The notes under the pieces were generated by a model. It saw only the letters and a list, made by a program, of their open reading frames with translations. It had not been told where the DNA came from and did no database searches. This document shows, piece after piece, positions 47,987 through 56,575 of a stretch of DNA of 64,000 bases (positions are counted from its first letter, which is position 1; each line of letters opens with the position of its first letter). A program made the position numbers and the translations under genes. The stretch is from CAXXHQ01 sp963665265. Its GTDB lineage: Bacteria; Planctomycetota; Planctomycetia; Pirellulales; Thermoguttaceae. The DNA lies in contig OY762224.2 in NCBI GenBank assembly GCA_963665265.2, positions 2,666,001-2,730,000 of the forward strand. Reading direction: 5' to 3'.

Positions 47987-50323
47987 ATGCAAGTCAATTT
48001 CATAACGGAAACTAAAAAAGGCACTCTCATTCAAATATCGGGCGAGATCGAATATCGAGACGGGAGAATCCTGTTTCTCAAATCTCCGTTCGCGTTGAAA
48101 GAAGAAATCAAGGCGATGGAAGGAAGCAAGTGGCATGGCAACGACGATCCGCCGCGAAAGATGTGGTCGGTCAAAGACACGCCACGCAATCGCTTTCAAC
48201 TTGATTACCTGATGGGTAAGGACACCTATGCGTGGTTCGACCGAGAGATAATTCGGCACGCCTATTCTCGCCCGCTCATGGATCATCAGCGGGAACTCGC
48301 GGACCATTTCCTCACGTATCACTATGGTATCATGGCCGCCGAGATGGGTTGCGTTGACGGAGAAGCTGTTATTAAGGCAGCTGTGGCAGACCGAGTTTTT
48401 GCTGAGTTTACAACCACCTTATCGCAGCTTACGTCGCTCATGGCGGCCGAGCCGGAAAAAGACTACTATGTCGAGTCATGGGACGGGGCCGCAATTGTCT
48501 ATAACCGCGTTATCAAAGCGATCGATAAGGGCGTCAAGCGGACCGTCAAGGTTGTAGCGGGGCATTTATCCACATGCGTCACGCCGGACCATGAGTTCTT
48601 TGACGTGTCTGGCAAGACGGTCTCCGCGTTGGACTTAGAGACGGGGCAGCAACTCTTGGCAAAGCTTGGCCCGGTAGCCGTGGAATCTGTTACCACTGAT
48701 ACCCCGTGCCGTGTTTATGATCTTGTGATGCAAGACCCGCATCGAAACTTCGTGGCGGACGGGTTCGTCGTCCACAACTGCGGCAAGACGCTCTCGGCGC
48801 AAGAAGTGATGGAGCAATCTGGCGTCAAAGATTGGTGGTGGGTGGGGCCAAAATCCTCCCTTCCCAATATCGAACGTGAGTTGCGGAAGTGGAATCTCGA
48901 TTCGAGTATCCGCGTGAAGATGCTGACGTATGAGCGTCTTGTTCGCGAGATGAAGGAAAATGCGGAGATACCGCAGGGCGTCATTTTCGATGAATCGTCT
49001 CGCGTGAAAACCTCCGGCGCGCTCCGAACGCAAGCTGCGCAAAACTTAGCCGACGCGATTCGGGCCAAGTACGGCAACGACGGCTACGTCATTCTCATGT
49101 CAGGTACGCCCTCGCCGAAAACGCCAGTTGATTGGTACAGCCAGTGCGAGATCGCTTACCCTGGCTTCCTGAAAGAAGGTTCGCCTAAGGCCCTTGAACG
49201 CCGGCTTGCGTTCTTGGAACTCAAACAGTTTGACGGCGGCGTCTCGTTCAACGATCGCGTCGGCTGGCGAGACGACGAGAAAAAGTGCGATGTGTGCGGC
49301 ATGTTTGAGCAAGATGGGCCTCACACGCACGAAGACGGAGACTACCACCGTTTTGTCCCGTCACGAAACGAAGTCGCCTATATGTACGAGCGATTGAAGG
49401 GCCTTGTGATAATTAAGCATAAGAAAGATTGCCTAACTCTGCCTGAGAAGCATTATCGCAAAATCGTTTGTCAACCCTCGGCGTCCGTTCTCCGTGTCGC
49501 CAAAGCGATTGTTCAATCTTCGCCGAGCGCCGTACAGGCCATGATGCTGCTTCGCGAGTTGAGCGACGGATTCCAGTACCGGGAAAAAGTGGATGGAACG
49601 GCGAAATGCACCCACTGCAAGGACGGAAAAGTCTACGAGTGGTTCACCGGCGAGGAGATTTATTCGCAAATTGATATGCTCACGCCGGAAAAAGTCGCCA
49701 CGCTTGAGCGGCGGGAAGTGGACTGCCCGGTGTGCGGTGGCTCCGGCCAGATGCCAAAGATCATTCGTGAAACGAAAGAAATTCCTTGCCCAAAGGAAAA
49801 CGCCCTCAAAGATTTGCTGGACGAATGTGAGGACACAGGGCGTATTGTTGTTTTCGCGGGCTTTACCGGGTCTGTTGACCGGGTGACGAATCTCTGCCGC
49901 AAGCAGGGGTGGGACGTTGTTCGACTCGACGGGCGCGGTTATCAAGTCACGCGGGCGGACGGGCAGCCGGTCGAGGAACAAGGTTTGGATTATTGGGCAA
50001 ACCGCGACAACCTCAAAGTCGCCTTCGTGGCCCATCCTGAATCCGGCGGCATGAGTTTAACGCTCACCGAGGCCAGCATGGCCGTCTATTGGAGCAATTC
50101 GCTCAAACCTGAATACCGCATTCAGTCCGAGGACCGCATTCACCGTATTGGGGCGGACTTTAATCGGGGCTGTACGATCGTGGACTTAACGCATCTGCCG
50201 TCTGACGAAAGAGTGCTGGACATCATTCAGAGCAATCGAAAACTTGAACTTATGACAATGGGGGAGGCGTTCAATGGCATTAACTGGGGCGACGTGTATC
50301 CGGCTTTTTCTGCAACTGCTTAA
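47987..50323 (+). CDS. SNF2-family helicase interrupted by an intein
   Basis: A 778-aa precursor from ATG 47987 (GTG at 47921 adds 22 residues and is less likely). Domain order: N-terminal region, Walker A formed only after splicing (EMG + CGKT), VIFDESSR (DEAD-like box, near 48990), SGTPSP, VFAGFTGS, SLTLTEAS and RIQSEDRIHRIG (motifs III, IV-VI). Two zinc knuckles CTHCKDGK and CPVCGGSGQM occur between. Such enzymes remodel or unwind dsDNA. It is placed between ParB-like and polymerase genes. Without splicing the P-loop is broken, so intein removal is required for activity. Confidence 0.87.
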   Translation: MQVNFITETKKGTLIQISGEIEYRDGRILFLKSPFALKEEIKAMEGSKWHGNDDPPRKMWSVKDTPRNRFQLDYLMGKDTYAWFDREIIRHAYSRPLMDHQRELADHFLTYHYGIMAAEMGCVDGEAVIKAAVADRVFAEFTTTLSQLTSLMAAEPEKDYYVESWDGAAIVYNRVIKAIDKGVKRTVKVVAGHLSTCVTPDHEFFDVSGKTVSALDLETGQQLLAKLGPVAVESVTTDTPCRVYDLVMQDPHRNFVADGFVVHNCGKTLSAQEVMEQSGVKDWWWVGPKSSLPNIERELRKWNLDSSIRVKMLTYERLVREMKENAEIPQGVIFDESSRVKTSGALRTQAAQNLADAIRAKYGNDGYVILMSGTPSPKTPVDWYSQCEIAYPGFLKEGSPKALERRLAFLELKQFDGGVSFNDRVGWRDDEKKCDVCGMFEQDGPHTHEDGDYHRFVPSRNEVAYMYERLKGLVIIKHKKDCLTLPEKHYRKIVCQPSASVLRVAKAIVQSSPSAVQAMMLLRELSDGFQYREKVDGTAKCTHCKDGKVYEWFTGEEIYSQIDMLTPEKVATLERREVDCPVCGGSGQMPKIIRETKEIPCPKENALKDLLDECEDTGRIVVFAGFTGSVDRVTNLCRKQGWDVVRLDGRGYQVTRADGQPVEEQGLDYWANRDNLKVAFVAHPESGGMSLTLTEASMAVYWSNSLKPEYRIQSEDRIHRIGADFNRGCTIVDLTHLPSDERVLDIIQSNRKLELMTMGEAFNGINWGDVYPAFSATA
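48350..48778 (+). other. Mini-intein (143 aa) in the helicase Walker A loop
   Basis: In-frame insert between EMG and CGKT. Its first residue is Cys (block A: CVDGEAVI). Block B is GHLSTCVTPDHEFF (Thr and His). Near the end come VYDLVMQDPHRNFVADGFVVHN (blocks F and G), finishing HN before the +1 Cys. These are all the residues needed for self-splicing. No homing endonuclease domain is present, so it is a mini-intein that cannot home alone. Confidence 0.92.
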
Positions 50324-50540
50324 AACGGTGAATCGGGACGCTGCGTTGGCTTGTGTAGCGCAGGCTTTGGTCAACGAGGGCCAAGCCCTGTTGAAAAGCG
50401 GCAACTTCGCGGAGGCTCAGGTCTACGAGGAGCAGAAGAATAAATTTCTCACCGTGACGTTGAAATTCAAATTGCCGGCCACGGCGGAGAGTTTCGCAAT
50501 TATTTGGAAGGGGTTAAATGCTAACAAAGCAACAAGTTAA
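50274..50540 (+). CDS. Hypothetical protein overlapping the helicase end
   Basis: An 88-aa frame starting ATG 50274 inside the helicase coding end, and overlapping the next gene's first 23 nt. Residues 25-60 are helical with LVNEGQALLKSGNFAEAQVYEEQ. No SD is strong. Coding character is moderate. Confidence 0.45.
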   Translation: MALTGATCIRLFLQLLKTVNRDAALACVAQALVNEGQALLKSGNFAEAQVYEEQKNKFLTVTLKFKLPATAESFAIIWKGLNANKATS

Positions 50541-51735
50541 ACAGATCGTTAAATTGTGCCGCACGAAAACGCAGGACGAGGTGGCAAAAGAGTTCAGCAT
50601 CTCGCGATCAATGGTAAGCGACATCGTAACCGGCCGGGCATACCCGACTGTGACGCGACCGGACGAGGCGGCCGGGGAGACAATTCGCGGGCTTGAGGCG
50701 GAGATTACCCACCTCAAAGACGAACTGCGATCCGAGAGGAAGAAGAGCCAATCGAACAGCCGGATTGAGGGGCTTTTTGCGGCAATCGCCAAGGAACTCG
50801 AAAGCAAGGTCCAACAGTTCAAACCGCTACCCGACGCACGTAAGCGAAAACCCACTTCGGCCGTGGAAGAGCATTTGGTCGTTCATATTAGTGACGGCCA
50901 CCACGACCAAGTTATTCGCCCCAGCGAGGTGGGTGGGCTGGAAGAGTATGACTTTCGTATCTCTTGCTCGCGGGCGGAGCATTACGTCGAATCCATCATT
51001 AAGTGGTCGCAAGAGACGCTAACAAATTTCACGTTTCCCCACCTGACCATCTTGAATTACGGTGACTCTACGTGCGGCGAAATTCACCGCGCCGTAGAGC
51101 GGTCCTACTTCCGAAACCAGTTCGATAACTGTCTGGCGATCGGCGGGCTTTATGGGAGGATGTACCGCGATTTGGCTCCATATTTTGAGTCGGTGCGAGT
51201 GGTATGCCTGTCCGGAAACCACGGACGGCGCACGCAGAAGAAGGATTACTACGGAGCTAACGAAAACTGGGACTATCTGGTCCACAAGACGGCCTCTCTA
51301 CATTGCGGCGATCTGAAGAATGTGCAGTTTGTCATCCCCGATGCTTGGTCGGCTAACGTCGAGATTAATGGCCAATGGGTCAACGTCTCGCACGGCGATG
51401 ACGTGCGAAGCAACGGGGGCGTGCCGTTCTACGGGATGCAAAGGCGGCAAAAGAATCTCGTCGCTCTTAGCGGCGTGGCCGACCTGCCGCGAATCCGCTA
51501 TTTCGTCATGGGGCATCACCACGTATCTGCCGCCCTGGCTGACGTTGAAGGCGAATTATTAATAAACGGTGCTTGGCCGGGAACCGATCCTTTTGCGTTC
51601 AACGCCCTGGCGGGCTACCGCGAGCCGGTGCAATTAATCCACGGCATGCACCACCGGAACGGCGTGACGTGGCGATTGCCAATTAAACTCCGACACGACG
51701 GAGAGAAACGGGGGCCGAAGCGTTATGAAATATGA
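50518..51735 (+). CDS. Metallophosphoesterase with N-terminal HTH
   Basis: A 405-aa protein. Residues 1-45 form a helix-turn-helix (QDEVAKEFSISRSMVSDIVTG), then a charged linker. The calcineurin-like domain follows: HISDGHHDQ (about 121), a GDS near 181, CLSGNHGRRT (about 233), SHGDDV (about 290), GHHHV (about 331), the metal-binding order. It hydrolyses phosphodiesters or phosphates, substrate unknown. SD GGAAGGGG precedes the ATG. Overlaps the previous frame by 23 nt and the next gene's start by 11. Confidence 0.8.
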   Translation: MLTKQQVKQIVKLCRTKTQDEVAKEFSISRSMVSDIVTGRAYPTVTRPDEAAGETIRGLEAEITHLKDELRSERKKSQSNSRIEGLFAAIAKELESKVQQFKPLPDARKRKPTSAVEEHLVVHISDGHHDQVIRPSEVGGLEEYDFRISCSRAEHYVESIIKWSQETLTNFTFPHLTILNYGDSTCGEIHRAVERSYFRNQFDNCLAIGGLYGRMYRDLAPYFESVRVVCLSGNHGRRTQKKDYYGANENWDYLVHKTASLHCGDLKNVQFVIPDAWSANVEINGQWVNVSHGDDVRSNGGVPFYGMQRRQKNLVALSGVADLPRIRYFVMGHHHVSAALADVEGELLINGAWPGTDPFAFNALAGYREPVQLIHGMHHRNGVTWRLPIKLRHDGEKRGPKRYEI

Positions 51736-52417
51736 AGTCATCGAAGTCCCGATCGAAGATATTTTCTTTGACCGGGACTTTAATTGTAGATCATTTTCGA
51801 TCGAAAGCACGGCGCCGCTTGCGAAGTCGATCGAGGCGCACGGCTTGCTTACGCCAATCATTTTGCAGCCATACGACGGGCCATACGAATATCGGATTGT
51901 CGCGGGCCACCGTCGTTACACGGCGATGCGGTATCATCTCCGCCGAAAGAAAATCCCCGCCTTTATCTGTGAGGCGGGGGCGGAGGCCAATCTTGCGGAA
52001 AACTTGGACCGCCAAGACTTGAATATCCTGGAGCAAGCCAAGGCAATCCGGAGACTCTACCCGGATGGGTCGATTCGCTCAATCGCAAAGGCCATGAATC
52101 GAAACGTAGTCTGGGTCGAAATTCGCCTCCGGCTTCTCAGGTTGTCAGGTGAGATTCAGCAAATGGCCGCCTGCGGAAAACTAAATACCACGCAACTACT
52201 TCAAGTAATCAGGTATCGCGGAAGTAGAGTCAAGTACGCAAGAGAACTGGCAGCCGGAAAGAAATCCGTCTCAAAGAGGCGCCCCACTTGCACGCAGATT
52301 CGTGAAATGCTGCGAACCCTTACTGAGCAAGGCTTCAACGAAGATGCCTTGAGGCTCGGGCTGTGGGTGGTCGGGGATATTTCAAAAGAAGAAATTTTCA
52401 AGAAACCGGAAAATTAG
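51725..52417 (+). CDS. ParB-like domain protein 2
   Basis: A 230-aa protein. LAKSIEAHGLLTPIILQPY, YRIVAGHRRYTAMRYH and the segment AEANLAENLDRQDLNILEQAKAIRRLY match ParB-like (ParB/Srx) order. SIAKAMNRNVVWVEIRL is a helix-turn-helix. It is a paralogue of the gene at 45780, though sequence similarity is only at motif level. In a phage it could bind sites such as the 10-bp palindromes next to it. Overlaps the previous gene by 11 nt. Confidence 0.75.
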   Translation: MKYEVIEVPIEDIFFDRDFNCRSFSIESTAPLAKSIEAHGLLTPIILQPYDGPYEYRIVAGHRRYTAMRYHLRRKKIPAFICEAGAEANLAENLDRQDLNILEQAKAIRRLYPDGSIRSIAKAMNRNVVWVEIRLRLLRLSGEIQQMAACGKLNTTQLLQVIRYRGSRVKYARELAAGKKSVSKRRPTCTQIREMLRTLTEQGFNEDALRLGLWVVGDISKEEIFKKPEN

Positions 52418-52443
52418 AGTCTCAAAACCAGCCCAGAGGCGTC

Positions 52444-52453
52444 TATAGCTATA
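52444..52453. promoter_or_regulatory. 10-bp palindrome TATAGCTATA before the polymerase
   Basis: An exact copy of the sequence at 47383-47392. It lies in the 128-nt gap between ParB-like 2 and the polymerase gene; the remaining gap has no clear SD or promoter. Only two copies of the full 10-mer were noticed. Confidence 0.4.
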
Positions 52454-52545
52454 TAAGCCCAAGCGCTCTTTCGTTTGGCGACAGGTATTTGGCGGGATTC
52501 ATTCTCTACCTGTGCAGAACTCTCTCTCTCTTTTGCACTGATAAT

Positions 52546-54846
52546 ATGCGCCTACGCTTAGACTCTGAAACATGCGGCTTGCACGGCATGGCCGTATTGT
52601 TGCAATATGCGTTTGATGACGGGCCAATCACGCTACATGACGTGTGGTTTAAGCCCGTGCGTGAGACGCTGAACTTAATCGAATCGCTTTTAGAACACGA
52701 TTTGATCGGGTTCAACCTCGTCTTTGATATGTTTCACCTATGCAAGGTTTATACCATCTGGCGGCTGCTGCCTCCCGACTGGATTCCCGTTGAGCATATT
52801 GAAGCGATCGCTTTAACAGAGGCGAAGGGGCAGGACGGCCCCTGCTTAAAGCCGAAGAACGCGCTTGACTTGTTCTTGTACGCTCGAAAAGGGCCGTTCC
52901 AGAGCTTAATGGCTCGCGAAGACATCCGTATTCGCAAAGTCCCCGCGTCTCTTGCCTACGCACTGGCCGAGGAGTTGGAACGCCGGGTCAAGCTCGATGA
53001 CATTTACTTCGCGCGCGGACAAAAAGGCGCGCCGCGTTGGCACGTTTTCCCGCGTGAGAAGGCGGGCTGGATCGACCCCGATTTCAAAGATGTCGTTTTG
53101 CGATTCAGCGCGGCGTCCGGCTTGAAGTTTTTGGCTGAGTATGTGCTGAAGCTGAAACCGGACTATCACTACGAGGATGTGGAGCCGCCCGGCCGACCGA
53201 TTGAAGCCGGCTTCGCTCCGACAGCTTTAGCAGTGAGCGACCCATCGCGCGGCTGGGCCGTCGAGTACCCCGGCAAAAAGATTCGTCATGCGTGGCCAGC
53301 TTTAATAAAGAAGCACGCGGAGCATTGGCGGGATAACGTCGGGGCGAGAATCTACGCCGAGAAAGACATCGTTTATACACGAGAACTGGACAAGTATTTC
53401 GGCTGTCCCGAGCCGGGGGACGATGACTCTATTCTCGCCTGCATGGTGGCGGCCGTCCGTTGGCATGGCTTCAAGATCGACATTGAGGGCATCAGGAAAC
53501 TTAAAGAATCAGCAGTGGCGAAGGCGGCTAGCAGCCCCATTAATATCAACAAGCCGAGTGAGGTTCGTCGCTATCTCTACGAGGTGATGGACGAGACCGA
53601 GCGAGAAATCATCGCCGAGACGACGCGAAAAGCGATGCTCGAAGCGATCCGCGATTGGGACATGGGCGAGGAACCGTGCGGCATGGCCGACTGCGGCCCC
53701 AACTGCCCGCGATGCGGCGGGACCGGCCAGATGCACACCGGGCCGCACCCGGCAGCCTCGCGAGCGAAAGTTCTCCTTGAAGCCAAATTCGCCAAAAAGG
53801 AGATTGAACTTTACGATAAGCTCCTGCGCGCCGGCAAGTTTCACGCCAGCTTCAATATCATCGGGACGCTTTCGTCTCGTATGAGCGGCGGAGACGGGCT
53901 GAATGCGCAGGGAATCAATCGCTCCTACGAAGTTCGTAAAGTCTTCCCGCTGTCTTGGGAAGGCTATCAGCTTTGCCTTGGCGACTTTGACAGCTTTGAA
54001 GTCACGCTGGCCGAGGCCGTTTATAAAGACGAGAATTTGCGTCGAGACTTGCTGGCGGGGAAGAAGATTCACGCCCTGTTTGCAATGGCCCTATTTCCCG
54101 GCCACACCTACGAACAAATTCTTGCGACGGCTAAGACCGACAATGATCTCTACTCTAAGGGCAAGCAAGGGGTCTTCGCCATGATTTACGGCGGCGATTG
54201 GACCACCCTTGTGCAAAAGCTCTCGGTCTTGCCCGATGACGCGAAGCGAGCGTTTGCTGATTTTGAGAAGCGATACCCAGGCGTTAAGAAGGCCCGGGAA
54301 AAAGTCTTTAATGCCTTTTGCTCGATGCGGCAACTTTCCAACAAGCAGGTTGTTTGGAAAGACCCAGCGGATTACGTCGAATCGTTTCTCGGTTTTCGCC
54401 GCTACTTCACGTTGGAAAACACGGTCTCGCGCGAATTGTTCCTTCTTGCTCAAAAGCCGCCTAAGCACTGGCGGAGCGATTTGAAGGTAATTCGCCGCGA
54501 CCGCGTTCAGTTTGCGTCGGGGGCGACAACTTCGGCCGTGTTCGGGGCGGCGTTCGCTATTCAAGCCGCAAACATGCGAGCGGCGGCAAATCACGAAATT
54601 CAATCTCCGGGCGCGCAGATCACCAAACGCCTGCAACGGCGAATTTGGGACCAACAACCTAGCGGCGTGAACGACTGGTGTGTTGCCCCCATGAACGTCC
54701 ACGACGAAGTGCTATGTGTGACGCGGCCGGACTTCATCGACAGCACCGCCAAGATCGTGAAAGAGACAGTTGAAAGCTATCGGGACAAGGTGCCATTGAT
54801 CGGCATGGAGTGGATGACCAACGCAACGACATGGGCGGATAAATAA
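52546..54846 (+). CDS. DNA polymerase, family A
   Basis: A 766-aa polymerase. The N-terminal 3'-5' exonuclease has RLDSETCG (residues 5-11) and GFNLVFDMFHL (about 60). The polymerase domain has LSSRMSGG, then GDFDSFEVTLAEA (motif A, about 478), KGKQGVFAMIYGG (motif B, about 540) and NVHDEV (motif C, about 718). An inserted Cys cluster CGMADCGPNCPRCGGTGQM lies near 383. It copies the genome. Start is at ATG 52546 because upstream residues look non-native; no SD is visible (TCTTTTGCACTGATAAT), so initiation may be unusual. Confidence 0.9.
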   Translation: MRLRLDSETCGLHGMAVLLQYAFDDGPITLHDVWFKPVRETLNLIESLLEHDLIGFNLVFDMFHLCKVYTIWRLLPPDWIPVEHIEAIALTEAKGQDGPCLKPKNALDLFLYARKGPFQSLMAREDIRIRKVPASLAYALAEELERRVKLDDIYFARGQKGAPRWHVFPREKAGWIDPDFKDVVLRFSAASGLKFLAEYVLKLKPDYHYEDVEPPGRPIEAGFAPTALAVSDPSRGWAVEYPGKKIRHAWPALIKKHAEHWRDNVGARIYAEKDIVYTRELDKYFGCPEPGDDDSILACMVAAVRWHGFKIDIEGIRKLKESAVAKAASSPININKPSEVRRYLYEVMDETEREIIAETTRKAMLEAIRDWDMGEEPCGMADCGPNCPRCGGTGQMHTGPHPAASRAKVLLEAKFAKKEIELYDKLLRAGKFHASFNIIGTLSSRMSGGDGLNAQGINRSYEVRKVFPLSWEGYQLCLGDFDSFEVTLAEAVYKDENLRRDLLAGKKIHALFAMALFPGHTYEQILATAKTDNDLYSKGKQGVFAMIYGGDWTTLVQKLSVLPDDAKRAFADFEKRYPGVKKAREKVFNAFCSMRQLSNKQVVWKDPADYVESFLGFRRYFTLENTVSRELFLLAQKPPKHWRSDLKVIRRDRVQFASGATTSAVFGAAFAIQAANMRAAANHEIQSPGAQITKRLQRRIWDQQPSGVNDWCVAPMNVHDEVLCVTRPDFIDSTAKIVKETVESYRDKVPLIGMEWMTNATTWADK

Positions 54847-54892
54847 TTCTAACTCTAATTCCGCGTGGAAATACTGGTTTAAGTATAGGCAA

Positions 54893-55279
54893 ATGATTAT
54901 GTACATCACCGAAGAATTTGAAGAGTTACTTTTACCAAGGAAATCAATTGAAATGCGCGAGAAAAACAAAGGCGTTGAGTATGTCATCGAGACACTAAAC
55001 CAGGAAACCGGCTACTGGGTTTGGTGCAACGTCTACCCGGTGTCGCGGTCGCTCTGCTTGAATCGGCACCGCTTTCTTTGCTTCACTTGGTTCACGGAGG
55101 AGGAAGCCTATGTCGCGAAAAGCAAAGAGGATTTAGAGGCCCGCCGCCGTGCGATTGCGAGCATCCGCGTCAGCGACAGCCGCGTTGCGGGCGAAGCTGT
55201 TCGCATCGTCAAAGTAACCAGATTCAGTCTGGGTAGCGACATACGCGAGGTTGTCTGGCAAAACGGAGCTTGGCTGTGA
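54893..55279 (+). CDS. Hypothetical protein, 128 aa
   Basis: No family recognised. Acidic start (MIMYITEEFEELLLPRKSIEMREKN), aromatic centre (GYWVWCNVYPVSRS), and a middle with EEEAYVAKSKEDLEARRRAIASIRV. SD is weak. Stop TGA overlaps the GTGA start of the nuclease gene, so the two are coupled. Confidence 0.6.
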   Translation: MIMYITEEFEELLLPRKSIEMREKNKGVEYVIETLNQETGYWVWCNVYPVSRSLCLNRHRFLCFTWFTEEEAYVAKSKEDLEARRRAIASIRVSDSRVAGEAVRIVKVTRFSLGSDIREVVWQNGAWL

Positions 55280-55638
55280 GCCACGGCCCCGAATACAAGA
55301 TTCAAGGCAAGCTCATTACTTATCTTGAGCAACGGGGCTGGCTTGTTGAGAGGATCATCGGCAACGCCTTTCAATCCGGCTTGCCTGATCTCTATTGCTG
55401 GCACCCTCAGTTTGGCCAGCGCTGGGTGGACGTGAAGGTCGAGGGGCGTTATTCCTTCACCAAAGCGCAAAAACAAAAGTGGCCGCTGTGGGAGCGACAC
55501 CAACTGGGCGTGTGGATTCTAACCGGGGCGAACCAAGAGAACTACGACAGGCTCTTTGCCCCGCCAAATATGCGTGATTACTGGAAGAAATCCTGGGACA
55601 TTGACGTGGAGGGCATGATTAACGACCTATGCAAATGA
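55276..55638 (+). CDS. VRR-NUC type nuclease
   Basis: A 120-aa protein with the family order GPEYKIQGKLITYLEQRGW, GLPDLYCWHPQF, WVDVKVEG and, later, KWPLWERHQLGVWILTG. These are the PD..(D/E)xK-like residues (D in GLPDL, D-K in DVKVE) of VRR-NUC enzymes, which cut branched DNA. GTG at 55276 overlaps the previous stop (GTGA); the TTG at 55270 is an alternative. Likely in recombination or Holliday-junction processing. Confidence 0.85.
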   Translation: MSHGPEYKIQGKLITYLEQRGWLVERIIGNAFQSGLPDLYCWHPQFGQRWVDVKVEGRYSFTKAQKQKWPLWERHQLGVWILTGANQENYDRLFAPPNMRDYWKKSWDIDVEGMINDLCK

Positions 55639-56063
55639 TCCGAAAGCCGGAGCGCTGGCTGTGCATGGCAGCCGCTTGGTCAATGGCTCTCGATATTTCT
55701 TTGAGGCGATTCTTCGATATTGTTGGGCACGACGGTGGCGAAATAATCTTCCCTGGCAATCTTCCTCCGACTGATCGGCGGGGGCATCTTAGCCAGGAGT
55801 GCGTTCGAGCGGCGTGGTCGCTAGGAAAGACCGCGACGCAATTCGACCCGGCTACCAATATCGACGGACCATGCGGAAGAAGCCGCATTATCCGGCTTCT
55901 TGATTTTACTGACTTTCTTCACGCGGAGCGGGGAGTTGTCATCGGCACAACACCTACGTGGCACGCAGTCGCATTTGAGCGAGGCGTATTCTACGACCCT
56001 GATCTTGAACAACCATCTAAGACTTTACTTCTTGAACCTAAACGATTGTGGGTGATTAAATGA
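55629..56063 (+). CDS. C39-like papain-fold protein
   Basis: A 144-aa protein. ERWLCMAAAWSMALD has Cys 12 as nucleophile, VGHDGGEI a middle segment, and TWHAVAFERGVFYDPD the His and Asp, the order of C39-like cysteine peptidases. It overlaps the nuclease by 10 nt and the sigma gene by 4. There is no signal peptide, so it probably works in the cytoplasm. Substrate unknown. It is a remote relative of the lipoprotein at 15261. Confidence 0.6.
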   Translation: MQMIRKPERWLCMAAAWSMALDISLRRFFDIVGHDGGEIIFPGNLPPTDRRGHLSQECVRAAWSLGKTATQFDPATNIDGPCGRSRIIRLLDFTDFLHAERGVVIGTTPTWHAVAFERGVFYDPDLEQPSKTLLLEPKRLWVIK

Positions 56064-56575
56064 CGCGCGATGAACTTGTTACTCAAAACATGGACAAAGT
56101 GGACGCCGCCGTCGGGCACGTTCTCAAGCAGTTCCCCGAGTTCGCCTTCTTCAAGGACGACTTGGTATCCGCCGGCTATTTGGGCCTCGTCGAGGCGGCC
56201 GAAAAAGTGAACAACGCTGAAGACATCCCCGCGTATCTCTACAGTGCCGTCGAAAACGCTGTCAAGGCGTCCCTAGTAGAAGAGGGAGAAATCCGCGTCC
56301 CACAAACCTCCAAGCGCAGGCTTCGTAAGCGAGGGGAGGAGGTTGATCTTCAATTCACACGCGCGGATATTGCAGTGGCGTCGGACCACAGCAACGAGCT
56401 TTACGAGGAGATTCTGGCCTGTTGCGTGACCGACGACGAGAAAATTGTGGTTGGCCTCAAGCGGCAGGGTTACACGCAGGAGGAGATTGAAGAGAAAACA
56501 GGCATACCCCAGCGTCAAGTAAGTCGCAGCCTTGAAGCCGTCGAGGAGCGGTTAAAGGAGCGGTCCCGTGGCTAA
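56060..56575 (+). CDS. Phage sigma70-family factor
   Basis: A 171-aa protein. Region 2 has DDLVSAGYLGLVEAAEKV and AEDIPAYLYSAVENAVKASLVEE, and region 4 has YTQEEIEEKTGIPQRQVSRSLEAV, the HTH that reads the -35. Shorter than primary sigma factors, without region 1. It could direct RNA polymerase to the 35-bp elements at 14018, 45648 and 45733; this link is an inference from gene content. ATG overlaps the previous stop by 4 nt and the ligase start by 8. Confidence 0.8.
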   Translation: MTRDELVTQNMDKVDAAVGHVLKQFPEFAFFKDDLVSAGYLGLVEAAEKVNNAEDIPAYLYSAVENAVKASLVEEGEIRVPQTSKRRLRKRGEEVDLQFTRADIAVASDHSNELYEEILACCVTDDEKIVVGLKRQGYTQEEIEEKTGIPQRQVSRSLEAVEERLKERSRG

